Positions 12,112 through 21,890 of a DNA stretch of 64,000 nucleotides are shown here, one piece after another; the stretch's first letter is position 1; every line of letters begins with the position of its first letter. The position numbers and the translations under genes are program-made. The DNA is from Platycnemis pennipes (taxonomy: Eukaryota > Arthropoda > Insecta > Odonata > Platycnemididae). Under the pieces are notes generated by a model. The model saw nothing but the letters and a program-made list of their open reading frames with translations, did not search any database and was not told where the DNA came from. The stretch lies in the NCBI GenBank assembly GCA_933228895.1, contig OW121855.1, forward strand, positions 32,006,698-32,070,697, given 5' to 3'.

Positions 12112-12157
12112 TTAATAGGCTACAATACTGCCTATAGGCAGTAATGGAGCCTATTAA
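12112..12157. repeat. Nested perfect foldback bounded by TTAA
   Basis: Outer arms TTAATAGGCT (12112-12121) and AGCCTATTAA (12148-12157) enclose an inner 18-bp palindrome TACTGCCTATAGGCAGTA (12126-12143). Two symmetric 4-nt stretches separate outer from inner stem. The whole 46 bp folds on one axis. Both ends are TTAA, the target of piggyBac-type elements. Because the structure is palindromic, the TTAA ends could simply be part of the arms. Confidence 0.8.
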
Positions 12158-12363
12158 CCGGTGCCAAACCCGAGAAACATTTCTTAATAGTATTCGCCGG
12201 AAAATACAAGATCTTATATTCCTCAATCAACTTTCTTTCCACCCCTACCATCTCAAGCACCTCCTCATTCCTCTTCCTTTTCACCCACTTCACCTAATCT
12301 ATCCCTCTATGTGCCAATCTTGGAAACTATTTTTATTCCTTATTTCTTATATCAAGGTTACGG

Positions 12364-12426
12364 CAGAGTCCTCTGGATTGCCAAATAACAACTAATAGTT
12401 TATTATTGGCAATCCAGAGGACTCTG
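12364..12426. mobile_element. 63-bp hAT-like foldback miniature
   Basis: Perfect 21-bp inverted arms (12364-12384 and 12406-12426, starting CAGAGTCCTCTGGATTGCC) flank a 21-nt loop. Immediately outside lie GGTTACGG (12356-12363) and GGTTACGA (12427-12434), an 8-bp direct repeat with one mismatch. Known hAT-superfamily elements make 8-bp target duplications and their termini commonly begin CAG, so the combination fits a very small non-autonomous hAT element. It has no coding capacity. The chance alternative would need both the arms and the flanking repeat to be coincidental. Confidence 0.75.
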
Positions 12427-12434
12427 GGTTACGA

Positions 12435-13320
12435 CGCCACACAATGCCGCCATTTCTTGCTCTTCATTAATATTTTCCAGGGTACAAAATGACTTTGGCG
12501 TCGAAGCACCATAAGATAACAATACTACTTACTATTTTCTTAAATCTCCTCAGCCGCAACCATGTCATTGAATACATCTTAAGAATTTTTTTATCCGTGG
12601 TAACCGTGTTGGCAATCTGTAGGCTTGGAAATCCAAACGATCCATTAGTGTCATCGTGTGATGCCAAATTGCATCCGTAGATATTCAATCAGTATCCGTC
12701 GGCACGATTTCTAAGGGAGGCATGTACGCTGACTCATCATCACGTCATCAATCCAAATTGGTTAAACGGTAGTGTCCACTTCATTCTCTCATCAGATAAC
12801 CTCATCATATTTACACCAATCTCTTCTTTGTCTTCTTCACTCATAGATTATCACATCTCACACAAGACCTACCTTTGCTATTCTCTCCGATCACTTTAAC
12901 GAATTTATACTTCAGACTACAACGTCACAAAATATGGCCAATCAGTAAAATGAATGCTTTACAGGGGCTCACTTTGAGGAACTGAATCTTAAGTATTAAT
13001 ATTTTGAGCCAGTTAAGATTACAACAAGCTTAATGCGAAAATACAGCTTTATATTTTATTATAACGCCAAATTAGTTTAAGTTTTCAAACGCATTTTCTT
13101 TTATCCCACTCTTCTTATGATATATTCGCTTGGTTTTTTGTTGATTTATTTTAGTTCCGTAATTTTTCCTTATCATCGCCATTACTAAACTATATGTACA
13201 CGGGAAATAAGGAGATACCTTTAACTAACGACTGCTCTCAACCAGATCAAGCGCTTATCGAACATGTGTAGGTTTATTCGCAGGTTTAAAGCTCAATAAT
13301 TTAATAATCAACAGAGAAAG
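12435..13320. other. Non-coding stretch, no gene seen
   Basis: Overlapping 73- and 63-codon frames on opposite strands (12467-12688) have no recognised motif. CGACGCCA just right of the foldback is echoed in inverted form as TGGCGTCG near 12497, a weak 8-bp inverted pair. Confidence 0.45.
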
Positions 13321-13325
13321 AGGAC

Positions 13326-13412
13326 GCCTTGGTAATTCCACTGGTAGAGCACCTGACCGGAAATCAAGGGGTCCGGATTCGGTGTTTCGTTAGTTTATTT
13401 GAAAAAAAAACA
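13326..13412 (+). mobile_element. tRNA-derived SINE remnant
   Basis: The head contains CACTGGTAGAGCACCTGACC, an A-box-like D-arm, followed by GGGGTCCGGATTCGGTG where a T-arm B-box (GGTCCGGGTTCGAATCC type) is expected, and then an A-rich run (GAAAAAAAAAC). The order and spacing match a tRNA head plus a poly(A)-like tail. The B-box is mutated, so it is inactive. Confidence 0.55.
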
Positions 13413-15689
13413 AGATCCCAACATTCTAACCCCCTATATTACCCATATTTATCACTCACCATGATGCTTGTTTGTGCCCCTATTCCGGCCGCAAACGAGT
13501 TCCTCTAAATTATCTTTTCTTCAGCGTCTTCTATATCCTGCAGCCTCTACTTATGCCCAACATTCCTGAACCATTTAGTCAATTTATTGATACTTATACA
13601 GGTTCTAAATATTAAATAAGGTTTCCACGATGTGGCCCTACTCTTCTTTGCATTTAATCTTACATATCCGCCATGGTATGAGGTTCAACATGAAGTAGCT
13701 TGATATCAGCCTCGAGTCATTTCCAAGCATAAATCAGCTAACTGAGTCCCCAGAGCTGTTTCTGGTAAAATATCCGTTTTTCTAGAATAGCACTGACAGT
13801 TAAATCTTCTCACTATCATTGCACCAGCTCATATATTTTCCTATTCATCCTTACACGAACCTCCTTTCGTTCAACTTCTTTGGTATTGCTTTAACTCTCA
13901 ACATATTCTCCAATGACCTTCCAAATCTAGCTGCATAATCTTTCCATCTCCCAACACATTAGACACTTTTTCGATTATTTTCTCCACATATATAACACAG
14001 TGTCATCTTTCCATGCTTGCATATAGGATGGTCCGGAAGAAGGTTAAACTTTAACTGAATTTTCCCATGTAGCATGAGAATTTGCACTAGGGAATGTGTA
14101 GATGAATTTGGGGTTGAATTAAATTGAATATAATTTTATTGTCGTAAAGCAACAACTCCGTAACAACAAAATGCAATAAATGAGTAAACGAACTCTCAAG
14201 AGGATTACAGTATTGATTTACAAGCTACTACGAATAATGAAACAAACAAATAGGTATATGAAAGAAAACAAAACAAGCAAGCAATAAATAGAAAGGGAAA
14301 TTTCAATCAAGCATTCAATCGTGATTAATACACACAAATTATTCTCAATATGGTATTTAAGCTGCACACAATTCAATAGAATGCCTTCAAGTTTGCAAAT
14401 AATATGTTATAAGTTGTTTACGTAGTCAAATAGATAAACAATAATGAATAATAATGTACTATCAAAATTTATGCAACAAAAAATACAAAAATTAAAATTG
14501 CGCTTGAAATTAAAAGCTTTCTCGTCGTTGCTAGAGACCATATTTTATTTTGTACATTTCGATGGACATTAAACTCTCAAGCTGACCCTCCCCATTAGAA
14601 GCGCAATATTCCTGCTTGTCATTATTCTAATCAAATAACCTGTTTTTATATTCACTAAATATTATAAAATATTTAAATTCTCTATTTTCGAAGCAATTAA
14701 AACATTTTTATTTCATCATTTCAAGTCTTAAAAACCGCAGTCTTTTTCTTCTCATCCTTCTTTCCTCCTAGGTTAATTCTTGTCCGCTACAGTTATCATC
14801 CCAGTCATCCCACATGCTAGTCATTCCTTCATCTGTTTATTGGCAGAATCGCTCCTTTAAAGAGCTTTATCACTCACAACACTCACTATTCTTGGTTTGA
14901 ACAGTAGTCTCCTCTTATCACCCCACACACACTATCCAGTAGCGTTCTGTCAGCGATCATCCGCAAAAATTTTCATCCCCGTTACTTCAAGTAATCTTTT
15001 GGTTTTGGAGGTTTCCGGTTTCGGTTCTCCCACATATGTTAAAATTGATCCCACTGTAGACTTGTAAAAATTACACTTAGCGTATTTCCTGAATACATGT
15101 TTCGCCGTACATTCATGCATACACATTCAATGTATTCAGGGATCCCGGAATTCCGTTTGCTTTTGTCAATTGCTCTCCGACATTCTCACCAATATTCCTG
15201 GAGTTTAAAAGCTCTTATTCCTAGATATTCAAAGGATATATCTTGCTGATTAACTTTCCTGTCCAACTTCAATCTAAAGCGTAGGGGTTTGCTTAATGTT
15301 TCCAAGCATTCCTTGTTTTTGGAAGAGATTACCATATTAAATATTCATGCATTACATTGAATATGTGCTGGAGTCTTTGTTAAAACCTTCTGCCAATAGA
15401 ACGACATCGCAGGCATAACAGAGAATTTTTATTTTTTTCCATTACAGTTATGGATAGGATACTTAAAAGGGTGATGAGGTGAAAATGGACGCGGCAATAG
15501 AATATAAATCAAGAAACAACAACGTCAATTATGTTTAATTTCAATTGCGATGAATCTCACATCCAATCTAATGGAAGTGTATTTCAATAAATACAGAAAG
15601 AGTACCTATTTAGAATATTCGTGCACCCCAAAATAAATCCACGATGCATCGGCTCAGAGAGTGATATTATTTACCGGCCTTTTCGACTC
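13413..15689. other. Non-coding stretch, possible LINE tail on minus strand
   Basis: No supported gene. Around 14107-14470 the minus strand reads like a retrotransposon 3' tail: an AATAAAATTATATTCAA-type end preceded by a 60-codon open stretch without a start. I could not recognise any conserved C-terminal motif, so this is only a suspicion. Confidence 0.35.
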
Positions 15690-16015
15690 GTTTTTCACCT
15701 CTCATGTACGAGACGGAGGGGATCAAATAGTTAGTGAGGAACACAACTTTTGGGTTATATTCGGTCGTGAGGGAGAAGAGGCGGTAACGAGGATATGACG
15801 GAAGTGTGAGGGGAGGAGGTTGACAGGGAAGTCAGCTTAAGGGTTTAGGAGAGAGTCAGCATCAACGTTTCACGCGATCGTAAATCAGGAAAGGGAAGCC
15901 AGATAGGGAGGGGCTGATGGGGAGGAGGGAGGGAGAGAGGGATTTCGGAAGGGGGACCGGGAAAGGGGAGGAGGGACCAACACGAACAGAACAAAAGGGA
16001 GGATATTCGTCACAG
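15690..16015 (+). other. G-rich, purine-rich tract with G-quadruplex potential
   Basis: The plus strand is strongly G-skewed. Between about 15905 and 15990 there are more than six closely spaced runs of three or more G (for example GGGAGGGGCTGATGGGGAGG and nearby GGGGGACCGGGAAAGGGG). Such a stretch could fold into G-quadruplexes. Similar G-rich islands can flank promoters, but no TATA or exon is evident. Immediately to the right is the 3' end of a LINE fragment. Confidence 0.6.
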
Positions 16016-16123
16016 CAATGCGTAGGAATTTAACAAATGACGTCTACAAATCCGATGAATACGTATCGCGCGAACATGAACGAAAGTTTTTCGAGGAAAA
16101 GTATACAATTTGATCCAAAATAG

Positions 16124-16745
16124 TAAATGAATCATCATCACAGGTCAACAGCCATAAGATTGTCTTTGACGCCGATAACCACTCGATTCTCTCATTTGCT
16201 AACCACTTCATATTCACATAATACTTCTCTTCCACAACTTAATACTACTCTTCTGTTCCGGGTTCCATACACCTCGTCCGTGACAATTCTTTACCACTCT
16301 TCCCGTTCACTTTTCCTTGACAGTTGTCTTCATTTTGCCATCATGTCTCAACATGTGGCCGATAAAGTTGTTCTGTTTACAGTTTTCAGTAGACTTATTT
16401 TTGCTCTTCTCCCCTCTCTAGTCTTCTTCATTATTAACTCGCTTCATCCATTTAATATTCATCTTCTGCTAAACTACCACATTTTGAATGCTTGTGGCTT
16501 GGGTATGCCTCTGCTGCTGTCGTCGTCCATGCCTTACTGCCATAAAGAAGTATTCTCCATACGTATATTCTAATGATTGTTTTCATACATCCACGCTCAT
16601 ATACTTTCAGTTGTGATAGATTCTTCCTTTGACAGAATGTCCTCTTCACCTGGAGTATTCTACTCAATACTTTCCACTCGCTTCATCCATCTCTAGTCAT
16701 TCTACTTCTTACTCACCTCTTTGACTTTTGCTTTCCAAGGTTAAC
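16124..16745 (-). pseudogene. RTE-like LINE 3' fragment (dead reverse transcriptase C-terminus)
   Basis: The minus strand encodes the C-terminal part of an endonuclease/reverse-transcriptase polyprotein, in pieces: ILQVKRTFCQRKNL, then IRIYVWRILLYGSKAWT (the LLYGS-E-WT block typical of this LINE group). Nearer the 3' end comes EEKYYVNMKWLANERIEWL, and it ends with a GATGATGATT-type trinucleotide tail. Frames break several times, so it cannot work. A plus-strand frame of 148 codons (16127-16573) is an antisense shadow. The 5' end is truncated near 16745, as usual for incomplete target-primed reverse transcription. Confidence 0.88.
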
Positions 16746-16928
16746 ATTAGTCCTGGCCGTTTATATTCTACTGCATACTAATTCTGAGCAAAAATAATGG
16801 TGAATGTGTGCATCACGATTCATTTGTGTTATATTTATTAATGTGAAAACTATCAAATTCAATTAGTTCACATCAAAAGTAACATATATCGATAATGATC
16901 TTTTGCATTTTTCAGGTTTTCTTCTCCT

Positions 16929-17105
16929 TGGAGTCTATGGTGGTTGAATAGCTAGCCACTCAACTGATGAGTCCGGTGTGAATCCAGGCAGTGGACTAAT
17001 CTTTTTCATTCATAAATGGACCCCTGATGGAGTACTTAGGGGGAGGTAGGGAGAATCAGTGTTTAGCACTCCTTCCGTAGGACGTACGCTATGTGTCATT
17101 TTTGG
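16929..17105 (+). mobile_element. tRNA-derived SINE, family B
   Basis: The head reads CTATGGTGGTTGAATAGCTA with a B-box-like GGTGTGAATCCAGGCAGTGG, then a body with TTTTTCATTCATAAATGG and CACTCCTTCCGTAGG. These correspond to GGTTTGAATCCCGGCAGTGG, TTTTCATTGGTAAACCG and ACTCCGTCCGTCGG in the minus-strand copy at 52435-52668. It is diverged but collinear. The head supplies an internal RNA polymerase III promoter. Mobility would depend on a partner LINE. Confidence 0.65.
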
Positions 17106-18145
17106 AATATTTCACTTTATCAAACCATGGTTCGAGGTTGTTTTGTTCTAAAACATTTCGATTGTAAGATTTTTTATGAATTTAGTAAACATTTCAACTT
17201 ATGCTGTAGCTTGTTTTCACTTTCTTTCTGAATAAAATTTCAAATTTACCTCGAACACCCGATATGCCATTTTGGCGCATTTATATTTTGCATTAAAATA
17301 TACATAAGTTTTGGTTCAAACCATTGTTATCCTGAAGGTCTATTTATTTATGTTTTAATTTTAATAAAGCATTATACGCATAGGTCAGACCCTTCACATG
17401 ACGCTAATAGGCACGTAGTGGAAGATTCTGAGTCTAGCGCCTGAAGGCTTCTTACGTAAAAAAGAATCATGAAACACTCAATGATGTGAATTCACTGAGA
17501 TAAAACTGTAGTACAATGATGCAAATTGGAAGATTTCGCTGGAGCAACTAGATGAATATTTAGCGATACCTTATGTGCGTGGTAGCGTGGGAGCTCAAGG
17601 GTTGGATGTTCATCGGACTGGTAGAATAACTGGAGTATATAGTTTTGCAAAGATTTTATGGTTCGATAAATATTAACAAAGTTTCTTAGATACTTGAAAT
17701 TTGGTATTATAGGTATTAGGTTCAAGGGGCTAGAAAAAAAACAAGTTTGCCCACATGTCGAACGTTAGGAATGAATTAATCTCTCATGCGCAAATTTGCT
17801 ACGTGCCGGGCTCGTTCTTGAACGTTGTCGAATATTTTTTCCTTCAAATTCAGGTATCCGTTCACGTAATTTATGCCTACGTCTAGATGGAGTGGACAAT
17901 AAATGGTGAGGATGTTTTGGAGGGCGTGGCAGAGGGATGAAGTATGGGAAGTTGTGGTAGAGCGAGGAGAACGAGTAGTTTGGATGTTTGGATAGATTAA
18001 TGGAAAATGGGAAGAATACGGACCAAAGAAGCACCTCATGTTCAACTAAACCTATCTTCAGTGGTAGATCACCAATTATGTATAATAAAGATATTTTTTT
18101 TAACTTTTTTGGTACCTACGTGAACTTTAATGCTTAGGAACCGTT
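17106..18145. other. Non-coding stretch with unrecognised overlapping minus-strand frames
   Basis: Two 89-codon minus-strand frames overlap at 17765-18045. One ends in an arginine-rich segment (HKLRERIPEFEGKNIRQRSR). The DNA is GC-richer than its flanks and might be a fragment of a mobile-element protein, but I recognise no domain and assign no function. Confidence 0.35.
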
Positions 18146-18679
18146 ATGGGGTCGTTTACCATAATTTTTTATTGCTGAATCTGATAGAAGTTGTAAAATA
18201 AAAAGACCCGTATTTTTCCGTTTTTTGATCCGTCAATTATTTCTCGAGTTATAAGCGGCGAAAAACTGATTTTTTTAACCCTTTCAGAAAAGTGGGCGTG
18301 GTGCAAAGTCTGACGTATATTGACTTCGCCCAATCATAACTGAGCCCGCGAAGTTACTTTGTCTTATCGCAATGGGGGGGGCACAGCTGACTCAGCCAAT
18401 AGAACAGTTGCGGCAGCATCTGTGTGAGCGGACCTTCCGAGAACCCCCCTCCACTCCCTTCACTTCCACGAAAAGCAGTCAAGGACGGGAGGAAAATGAC
18501 GTCAATGTTATCACAGCAGCTTTTTTGGTGGGCGTCACCTTTTGCTTACTTTAATATTGGATTTATGAGTGAATGGTTGTGGTTATAAGATTAATTTTTT
18601 CACTACAATTCTTTTTTTGTTTGCATCTAACGATTTCGTGTACAAAATGCGATTTCGGTTCCGAGTAAACGCCTCCATT
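18146..18679 (+). mobile_element. TIR element family, copy 3
   Basis: A 534-bp copy in the same orientation as the other two and around 90% identical to copy 2 by eye. It runs from ATGGGGTCGTTTAC to GTAAACGCCTCCAT, the clearest terminal inverted repeats of the three. It shares the TGACGTCA motif and the GGTGGGCGTCACCTTTTGCT block. No transposase frame is present. The near-constant length with fixed ends in copies 2 and 3 argues for a discrete mobile unit rather than random duplication. Confidence 0.8.
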
Positions 18680-18734
18680 CTAATTTTGCACATTACTTAG
18701 TTTAAAAATAAATATCTGTTTCCTACATGGTTCA

Positions 18735-19520
18735 CGGGTTACGTGTCCGAAAGTGAAAAAAGACGTGGAAATCGCACTTATCATTGTGCATTCCTCCAGC
18801 GATTAGCTCGCGCGCCTCTTAGTTTCTCGGTGGAAAATGTCCCTTTCCGCATGCATAATGAAACACTGGCTTGTGCAACCCTTTCGGCTAACCTCATCCG
18901 GACCATAAAAGCGATGTCCTCACTTGCAAACTAGTGGCCGGAGACCTATCGTACTTTCAAGAGCCCTGGTGTTCGCGAACGGGCGGAGGATGCAAAGGAT
19001 CGGAAGCTTGGGAGAGGGGGAGGGTGATGAACCTCCAGGGCCACCTCTCGCGTCGACTGCCACATCCGGCGGATGGTTGATGTGGCAGGAGGGGCCTGGT
19101 TGTCTGCCTCTTCGTGGGGGAGAGGACTGCGAGATGGATGGAACGGACAAGCCGAGCGCGGATTTCTGGGGAGCTGAAATAAAAAGACCTCCGTGGAATT
19201 CGGGAGCGTTGCAAGCCTGTGAGTTAGATGGGCGCGGGTCGACAGGGGTCAAGAATGTCCCTAGGCTGCGTGCTTGTGGGGGAGGGGAACGTCAACAGAT
19301 GTGGGCTGCTCCTGGACCCTGGGGCATCCGGCGACCCCTTCTCGGCACCCTTGCTCCAGCCCCCGCTCTCACAACACCCTACACTTTCCGCCTGCGTACG
19401 ACACACGTATTTCTCTCTCTAGCACGTATATACGGTCGTTCTCTTGCTGTATTCAAAACATTGAACTCACAAAAGAGCTCCAAAAAAAGTACGCCTCTTA
19501 GTAAACATCCTCGGTCCGGG
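18735..19520. other. GC-rich island, candidate promoter or 5' exon
   Basis: GC content and CpG frequency rise sharply, most strongly at 18920-19400. Long frames occur on both strands (216 codons plus, 110 minus), which GC-rich DNA gives by chance. None has a recognisable domain. CCATAAAAGC at about 18902 is TATA-like and a GTGAGT donor-like string is at about 19219. Neither is sufficient to call a gene. Confidence 0.45.
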
Positions 19521-21826
19521 GGCACATACTCACAGAGATGGGTTATCCAAACTACAAATTACATTTCACTCTAATATTACCTTTTCTATTTCTCCCCACA
19601 CTTGTGCAGAGCATTTCCGCACACAAACACCATAGTTACTATACTTTTAACGCCCTTTCATTGTCTTTATTTATAATACTCTTACATTATGTTATCATTT
19701 GTTATGGTCTACATGGAAATTGTAATGATATAAGTATTAAATTCATTGTTTAATTTTCGTTCAAGCTAAATTTATTTATAGCCAAATTAATACTTATCAA
19801 TATAGTATATTAATAGCCAAATGCCATGATCACGAAAGAGGTAGGATACCATCATTTGTTTGAGAACTCATATGCCTCATATGAAAGCATAACGTTCGAC
19901 AACGATCGTTCTGTTTTCGTAAGGAAGTGGCATGATGTAGGTCCAAGATTTTTTAGGCCCTGCTTTAGATTATTTTAATTATGACAATGTGTGATTCTAA
20001 TATTATTTTTAAATTCCTATCAGCCATAAAATATCTGTACCTCCATTTGCTGGAGTTACCTATATTGTCAGTATAAATGTGAGACGCTACAAACTTATAG
20101 AAGGAAATTGTGATCACAATTAGGGCATCCTAAAAGTCGTCAGTTTCTACGTTCCCAACGTGAAATAGGAGACATTTTTCCTTTTATTCTACGATGATCC
20201 AATTAATGCTAGTTCTCTACAGTTTTTCCCATACCTTAAACTTCAAAAAGAGGGCTTGATCTCTAATTGAATTTCTTTCTGGGGAGTGTCGAATTATTAT
20301 TGCTTATTATCGTAATAACTACATCACTAATGTATAGTTACATCTATAATTTAGATTTTTTACTTTTTCCCACCTTTATACCCGTGAAACAAAGGTTTTT
20401 TTTCAAAGCGTACGCCTTATTGTAACCTTTCGGATGTTCTAGGAACCCATCTCCTTTCTTTTTTCTCCTTCTCTCTTCCTGCTAGCTGGAATAAATCCCA
20501 CTCCGCTGACCTTTTCCTACTGGTCTAAAAGTACGACCCTCGAAAAGAATACGGCGTGCCTACAGCACCCCAAACCGTGCAGCCGTCACCTCAATCACGC
20601 ACTACTACTATGGGTAGGAAGACAGAGGTACAGAGAACGGATGTCACGTAGTGCGTCATTTTCCCCTTTGAGTCTCATCACAAAATCGCTCCCGTTTCCC
20701 GTGGATTTTTCTGTGCAGGGAAACTAAAAAAAGGGAAAAACGCACCGAATTTCTTTCGTTCGGAGTCCACGAAAGCTATTTCCCACCCCCGACTCATTCA
20801 TTCCCTCTTCCCCGTTGACTCATTCACTCCCTGGTTTCCTATCCCCACCCATTGCTTCGGTCTGGTAGCCCTCGGGAATAAGACTAATGGGACGGAGGGA
20901 ATCACCGTTGGAAAAAAAGGAATCAGGAAGATCTCGTAGTCCAGTTTTCCAGCTTATAAATTTAGAGTTTGACTACGACGAATGCACACCGATAACGTGC
21001 GAAATAACGACAGTCCCTTTAAAAAGGTTCCGTCGGGACTTCGCGAAGCAGGATAAATGAGAAACCATTTTACCGATGCTGGATATAAATAATAATATCA
21101 CAAATAATACGCTCAGCTTGGAATTAAAGGAACTGTCAGAAATATCCAAAGGTGTAGACTAATTTTGAGAAATCATTTTGCCACAAGAACCCATTAAGAC
21201 AGTCGAGTAACAGAACATATCATATCTGTGGAAATAAAATATCCACTTATCGTGAATTTCATGAACCAAAAAATTTCACTGAGATTAACGATACAGTATG
21301 GTCATAAAAAATTGATTGCTGAAGTGAATAAAGTGATGAATAGTTTTTTGCCAGTTCAAAAACAGACTTTACGCCTCGATCCTCATAACGCAATAATAAC
21401 TTCAAATACGAACACATAATCTAATGAGTCATAAAGAGGCATTCTTTACACAGAATAACAGGATTATATATCGCACATTATTAGGAGAGTAATATCTACG
21501 GTAATACATAAAAGGCAGCATTACTAACAATCACCCTCCCTTAAATTCGTCCAATGAGGGTAAGTCGACCACAGAAGTCATTAACTCAAAACACTGTTAC
21601 GAACGCCTCTTTATCACTAGGAAATAATTAAAACCTACACCTTAATCTATGAAGTAAAATTACCGAGAAAATTTAAGCCCTTCCCAACAACCTCAATTCG
21701 CAGGTAAGCCGAACTTCATATAGCCTTTTGATTGATCAACGATAACAAAAAAAGACTTTTGAGTTAAACCACTCTTGGAGAAAATGAAATGAAATTATGT
21801 AAAGTAGAAATCCAATTCAAACCTGG
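19521..21826. other. Non-coding stretch, no gene seen
   Basis: AT-rich except for a moderately GC-rich segment at about 20450-20920. Frames are short (71 codons or fewer) and motif-free. Confidence 0.5.
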
Positions 21827-21890
21827 GGCCCGCTGAGTACTCATGGTGCAAACCAATATGTCACGGGTTCGAATCCCACACAGGGCGTGG
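21827..21890 (+). mobile_element. tRNA-like SINE head
   Basis: A good B-box, GGGTTCGAATCCCACACAGG, follows GCCCGCTGAGTACTCATGG at about tRNA spacing. The terminal GGGC...GCCC pairing is partial and no cloverleaf closes properly, so it is better explained as a SINE head or tRNA relic than as a functional tRNA gene. Confidence 0.45.

Noticed and set aside
16127..16573. 148-codon plus-strand frame
   Set aside because: It is the antisense of an RTE-like LINE fragment, whose motifs (LLYGS-AWT, NMKWLA) read on the minus strand.
17765..18045. Arginine-rich protein gene on the minus strand
   Set aside because: Two overlapping phases are equally long and no domain can be named. The evidence does not reach that of a gene.
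18924..19574. 216-codon plus-strand frame as a gene
   Set aside because: It lies in a CpG-rich island where frames are open on both strands. It has no recognisable domain and no supporting splice or promoter structure.
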